Source of the DNA: Xylophilus sp. GW821-FHT01B05 | Lineage (GTDB): Bacteria > Pseudomonadota > Gammaproteobacteria > Burkholderiales > Burkholderiaceae_C | Assembly (NCBI GenBank): GCA_038961845.1 | Contig: CP152408.1 | Span: 2,170,001 to 2,234,000 of the forward strand | DNA: 64,000 nt | Direction: 5' to 3' | Shown here: positions 61,349 through 64,000 of the stretch, in pieces | How positions within the stretch are numbered: the first letter of the stretch is position 1 | Layout of the letters: every line of letters begins with the position of its first letter | Notes under the pieces: generated by a model | The model's database searches: none | What the model saw: the letters and a program-made list of their open reading frames with translations, nothing else | What the model was told of the DNA's origin: nothing | Made by a program: the position numbers and the translations under genes

Positions 61349-62056
61349 ATGACGCGTAAATTCGATATCGAGATGCCCAAGTCTCTCACCGAGATCGTGG
61401 CCAGCCGCGTGCGGCAGGCCATCATTGATGGCGAGTTCGCGCTGGGCCAGATGATCTCGGAGGAGACGCTGGCCGAATCCTTCGGCGTCAGCCGCACGCC
61501 GGTGCGCGACGCGCTCACGCTGCTGCAAACCACCGGCCTGGTGGAGATCCGCCCCAAGCGCGGCAGCTTTGTGTTCCAGCCGACCGAGCAGGACGTGCAG
61601 TCCATCTGCGACTTCCGCGTGATGCTGGAAGTGCAGGCCGCCCAGCGCGGCCATGCGCTGCACCGCGCCGCGCTGCTGGCCGCGCTGCAGGCGGTGTTGG
61701 ACGAGATGCTGTCTGCCACCCAGGCCGATGACGACGTGCGCTACGGCCGGGCCGACTCGCAGTTCCACGAGGCGCTGTTTGCCCACTGCGGCAACCCCTA
61801 TCTGGGCGACGCCTACGGCCTGGTGGCCGGCAAGATATCGGCGCTGCGCACGGCCATGTCCAAGCAGTTCTTTGACTCGCGCGAGGTGTCGCTGGCCGAG
61901 CACCGCCAGGTGATCGCGCTGATCGATGCCGGCGATTTCGACGGCCTGCGCACGCTGCTGCAAGAGCACATCGGCCGCACGGTTGATGCCTTCCGGCTGG
62001 CCACCGACAACGGGCTGTTCACCGCGCCGGCGCGCCTTGCGCGCCAGGGCGCCTAA
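61349..62056 (+). CDS. GntR-family regulator, FadR/FCD subfamily
   Basis: A 235-residue repressor. The winged helix-turn-helix (LGQMISEETLAESFGVSRTP and VRDALTLLQTTGLVEIRPKR) is followed by the all-helical FCD ligand domain with metal-site residues in DSQFHEALFAHCGN and the later EHRQVIALIDAGD. It probably controls the TRAP/SDR operon and the downstream lyase gene, sensing the imported acid. Confidence 0.92.
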   Translation: MTRKFDIEMPKSLTEIVASRVRQAIIDGEFALGQMISEETLAESFGVSRTPVRDALTLLQTTGLVEIRPKRGSFVFQPTEQDVQSICDFRVMLEVQAAQRGHALHRAALLAALQAVLDEMLSATQADDDVRYGRADSQFHEALFAHCGNPYLGDAYGLVAGKISALRTAMSKQFFDSREVSLAEHRQVIALIDAGDFDGLRTLLQEHIGRTVDAFRLATDNGLFTAPARLARQGA

Positions 62057-62075
62057 CTTCTTTCTTCCCACTGCC

Positions 62076-62939
62076 ATGCACCCAGCCCAACAACTGCGCC
62101 AGCTCCTGCAATCCGGCGAAATCGTCATGGCGCCCGGCGCGCCCGACGCACTGGCCGCCCGGCTGGTGCAGCAGGCCGGCTTCCCCGCCATCTACATGAC
62201 CGGCTTTGGCGCCACCGCCAGCCGCCTGGGCCAGCCCGACATCGGCCTGCTGAGCCAGACCGAGATGAGCACCCACGCGCGCGACATGGTGCGCGCCGTC
62301 AACATCCCGGTCATTGCCGACGCCGACACCGGCTACGGCGGCCCCTCCAACATCCACCGCACCGTGCGTGAGTACGTGCAGGCCGGCGTTGCCGCGCTGC
62401 ACCTGGAGGACCAGGTGGCGCCCAAGCGCTGCGGCCAGATGGCCGGCATCCGCCTGATGGACGCGCAAGAAAACGTGCTGCGCCTGCGCTGCGCACTAGA
62501 GGCGCGCGGCAGCGACCCATTGCTGGTCATTGGCCGCACCGACGCGCTGCCGGCCGCCGGCATCGAAGAGGCCGTGCGCCGCGCCCACCTGTACCAGGAG
62601 GCCGGCGTGGACCTGGTCTTTGTCGACGGCATCAAGAAGATCGCCGAGGTCGAGGCCGTGGCGCGCGCCGTGCAAGGCCCCAAGGTCGTCTCCATCGTGG
62701 ATGGCAACGAGACCACCGTGCTTACCGCGCAGGATCTGCAGGACATGGGCTTCTCGCTGGTCTTCTACGCCGTCACCGCGCTGTTCAGCGCCGCCAAGGC
62801 CATGGCCGACGCGCTGGCCGCCCTGCGCCGCGACGGCACGCCGCGTGGCAGTGCGCAGGCGCTGCTAAGTTATGCAAAATTCTCTGATCTTGTGGGCTTG
62901 GCTCAGCACCAAGAGCTTGATAGCCGGTATGGGACCTAG
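62076..62939 (+). CDS. Isocitrate lyase/PEP mutase-family enzyme
   Basis: A 287-residue alpha/beta barrel. DADTGYGG at 82-89 binds the metal. The catalytic loop of lyases (KKCGH) is here KRCGQ (117-121), and MAGIRLMDA follows; IGRTDA and FVDGI are present later. The variation suggests a decarboxylase or lyase acting on oxaloacetate- or dimethylmalate-like acids, and not a true methylisocitrate lyase. It follows the GntR gene by 19 bases. Confidence 0.88.
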   Translation: MHPAQQLRQLLQSGEIVMAPGAPDALAARLVQQAGFPAIYMTGFGATASRLGQPDIGLLSQTEMSTHARDMVRAVNIPVIADADTGYGGPSNIHRTVREYVQAGVAALHLEDQVAPKRCGQMAGIRLMDAQENVLRLRCALEARGSDPLLVIGRTDALPAAGIEEAVRRAHLYQEAGVDLVFVDGIKKIAEVEAVARAVQGPKVVSIVDGNETTVLTAQDLQDMGFSLVFYAVTALFSAAKAMADALAALRRDGTPRGSAQALLSYAKFSDLVGLAQHQELDSRYGT

Positions 62940-62989
62940 GCTTCAAAAAACGTCGTATTTCTTTTAATTCCTTTTTTGAATAACTCACC

Positions 62990-64000
62990 ATGAGTGCCCT
63001 CGCTTCTTCCGCCATTCCTTCTGCGCCGGCTGCTGCCGCCAGCGCCGCGCTGCAAGCGCTGCGCGACCTTCTCGGCCCCGTGGCGGTGATGGCCGGCGGC
63101 GACGTGCCGGCGCGCAACCGCAACGACTACAGCGGCCTGCCCGCCACCGCGCCCTTGGCCGTGGTGCGCCCGGCCGACACGGCCGGCGTGGCCGCCGCGC
63201 TGCGCATCTGCCACGCACACGGCATCGCGGTGGTGCCGCAAGGCGGGCTGACCGGCCTGTGCGGCGGCGGCCGCGCCGGCCCTGGCGAGATCGCGCTGTC
63301 GCTGGAGCGCCTGACCGGCATCGAAGAAATCGACCCCGCCGCCGCCACCATGACCGTGGCGGCAGGCACGCCGCTGGAAGCGGTGCAGCAGGCGGCCGAT
63401 GCGGCCGGCTTCTTCTGCCCGCTGGACCTGGGCGCGCGCGGCTCCTGCGCCATTGGCGGCAATTTGTCGACCAACGCCGGCGGCAACCGCGTGATCCGCT
63501 ACGGCATGGCGCGCGAGATGGTGCTGGGCCTGGAAGTGGTCATGGCCGACGGCACCGTGGTCACCAGCCTCAACAAGATGATCAAGAACAACGCGGGCTT
63601 TGACCTGAAGCACCTGTTCATCGGCAGCGAAGGCACGCTGGGCATCATCACCCGCGTGGTGCTGCGCATGTTCCCCAAGCCGGGCTCGCGCATGGTCGCC
63701 ATGTGCGCGGCCGAGGATTACGGCACCGTGCTCAAGCTGCTGGCGGCCGCGCGCAGCGGCCTGGGCCCGCTGCTGTCGGCCTTTGAAGTGATGTGGCCCG
63801 ACTACTGGGACCTGGCCGTGAGCGACCTGCGTGCGCGCAACCCCTTTGCCGGCGACGACACGCGCTACGGCGCCTACGTGCTGATCGAGGCCCTGGGCAC
63901 CGACCCGGCAGCCGACCTGCCGCGCTTCGAAGCCTGGCTGGAGAAGCTGCTGGAAGACGGCACCGTGCCCAACGCCGTCGTCGCCCAGTCGCTGGCCGAC
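62990..64000 (+). CDS. FAD-binding oxidoreductase, GlcD/D-2-hydroxyacid dehydrogenase-like (partial)
   Basis: The frame opens at ATG 62990 and is still open at the right edge (337 codons). The PCMH-type FAD domain is clear: VVRPADTAGVAAALRICHAH, VVPQGGLTGLCGGG, the diphosphate loop GARGSCAIGGNLSTNAGG, and IGSEGTLGIITRVVLRMFPK. It oxidises D-2-hydroxy acids such as glycolate, lactate or 2-hydroxyglutarate. Downstream of the PEP-mutase-type gene by 50 bases, it fits a hydroxy-acid catabolic operon. Confidence 0.92.
   Translation, partial: MSALASSAIPSAPAAAASAALQALRDLLGPVAVMAGGDVPARNRNDYSGLPATAPLAVVRPADTAGVAAALRICHAHGIAVVPQGGLTGLCGGGRAGPGEIALSLERLTGIEEIDPAAATMTVAAGTPLEAVQQAADAAGFFCPLDLGARGSCAIGGNLSTNAGGNRVIRYGMAREMVLGLEVVMADGTVVTSLNKMIKNNAGFDLKHLFIGSEGTLGIITRVVLRMFPKPGSRMVAMCAAEDYGTVLKLLAAARSGLGPLLSAFEVMWPDYWDLAVSDLRARNPFAGDDTRYGAYVLIEALGTDPAADLPRFEAWLEKLLEDGTVPNAVVAQSLAD

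Noticed and set aside
59999..62191. A 730-codon open frame on the minus strand
   Set aside because: It runs antisense through the DctP, SDR and GntR genes, which all have clear motifs. High G+C makes such long mirror frames common.
1..64000. CRISPR arrays, tRNA or rRNA genes, toxin-antitoxin pairs or phage modules
   Set aside because: No regularly spaced repeats, cloverleaf sequences or typical gene pairs were recognised on either strand.

Overview
The window is a high-GC chromosomal segment of a beta-proteobacterium, most likely in the Comamonadaceae (Burkholderiales). Supporting signs are four orphan Bug-type (tripartite tricarboxylate) binding proteins, a phasin, IorAB-like molybdenum hydroxylases, a FecIR/TonB set, short intergenic repeats of a kind I associate with Comamonadaceae, and dense catabolic clusters controlled by GntR, TetR, MarR and AraC regulators. 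No rRNA, tRNA or CRISPR array was recognised.

Layout. 0-1.7 kb: the end of a luciferase-like monooxygenase plus two carboxymuconolactone-decarboxylase/AhpD-type proteins. 2-6 kb: a periplasmic molybdenum hydroxylase (small 2Fe-2S subunit, large Mo subunit, three-haem cytochrome c) with translationally coupled genes. 6-8.7 kb: an amidohydrolase and a MetQ-like binding protein. 8.8-13 kb: a TonB siderophore receptor, FecR and FecI, with a complete single-ORF IS66-type element just upstream of fecI. 14.8-15.6 kb: xthA.

15.7-20.2 kb holds the most unusual locus. A regulator whose N-terminal half looks like a two-repeat 4-oxalocrotonate-tautomerase fold (Pro at position 2) and whose C-terminal half is an AraC DNA-binding domain is divergent from a beta-lactamase-like hydrolase, a Bug protein and a flavin reductase. 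The regulator, hydrolase and Bug genes share the same 10-base translation leader.

20.2-31.7 kb is a mosaic of catabolic genes on the minus strand (nitroreductase, GMC oxidoreductase, aldehyde dehydrogenase, Bug proteins, two near-identical class II aldolases, a resorcylate-decarboxylase-like amidohydrolase, a D-2-hydroxyacid dehydrogenase). Degraded pieces of IS5/IS427/IS3-type transposons, biotin carboxylase and AMP-ligase lie among them. 31.8-42.4 kb looks like one TetR-controlled acyl-CoA catabolic regulon: acyl-CoA ligase, CaiB/racemase, MaoC hydratase, DUF35 plus thiolase-like aldolase, CocE hydrolase, SDR and two Bug proteins. A shared promoter/operator element recurs at its outer and inner promoters. 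42.4-43.1 kb is an IS110/IS630 graveyard.

43.4-64 kb is more orderly: a phasin with paired operators, a MarR-regulated NodT-EmrA-EmrB efflux operon, egtD/egtB for ergothioneine, csbD, a complete branched-chain-type ABC transporter (LivG-F-K-H-M order), and a TRAP transporter followed by SDR, GntR regulator, PEP-mutase/isocitrate-lyase family enzyme and the start of a GlcD-like FAD dehydrogenase that runs off the window.
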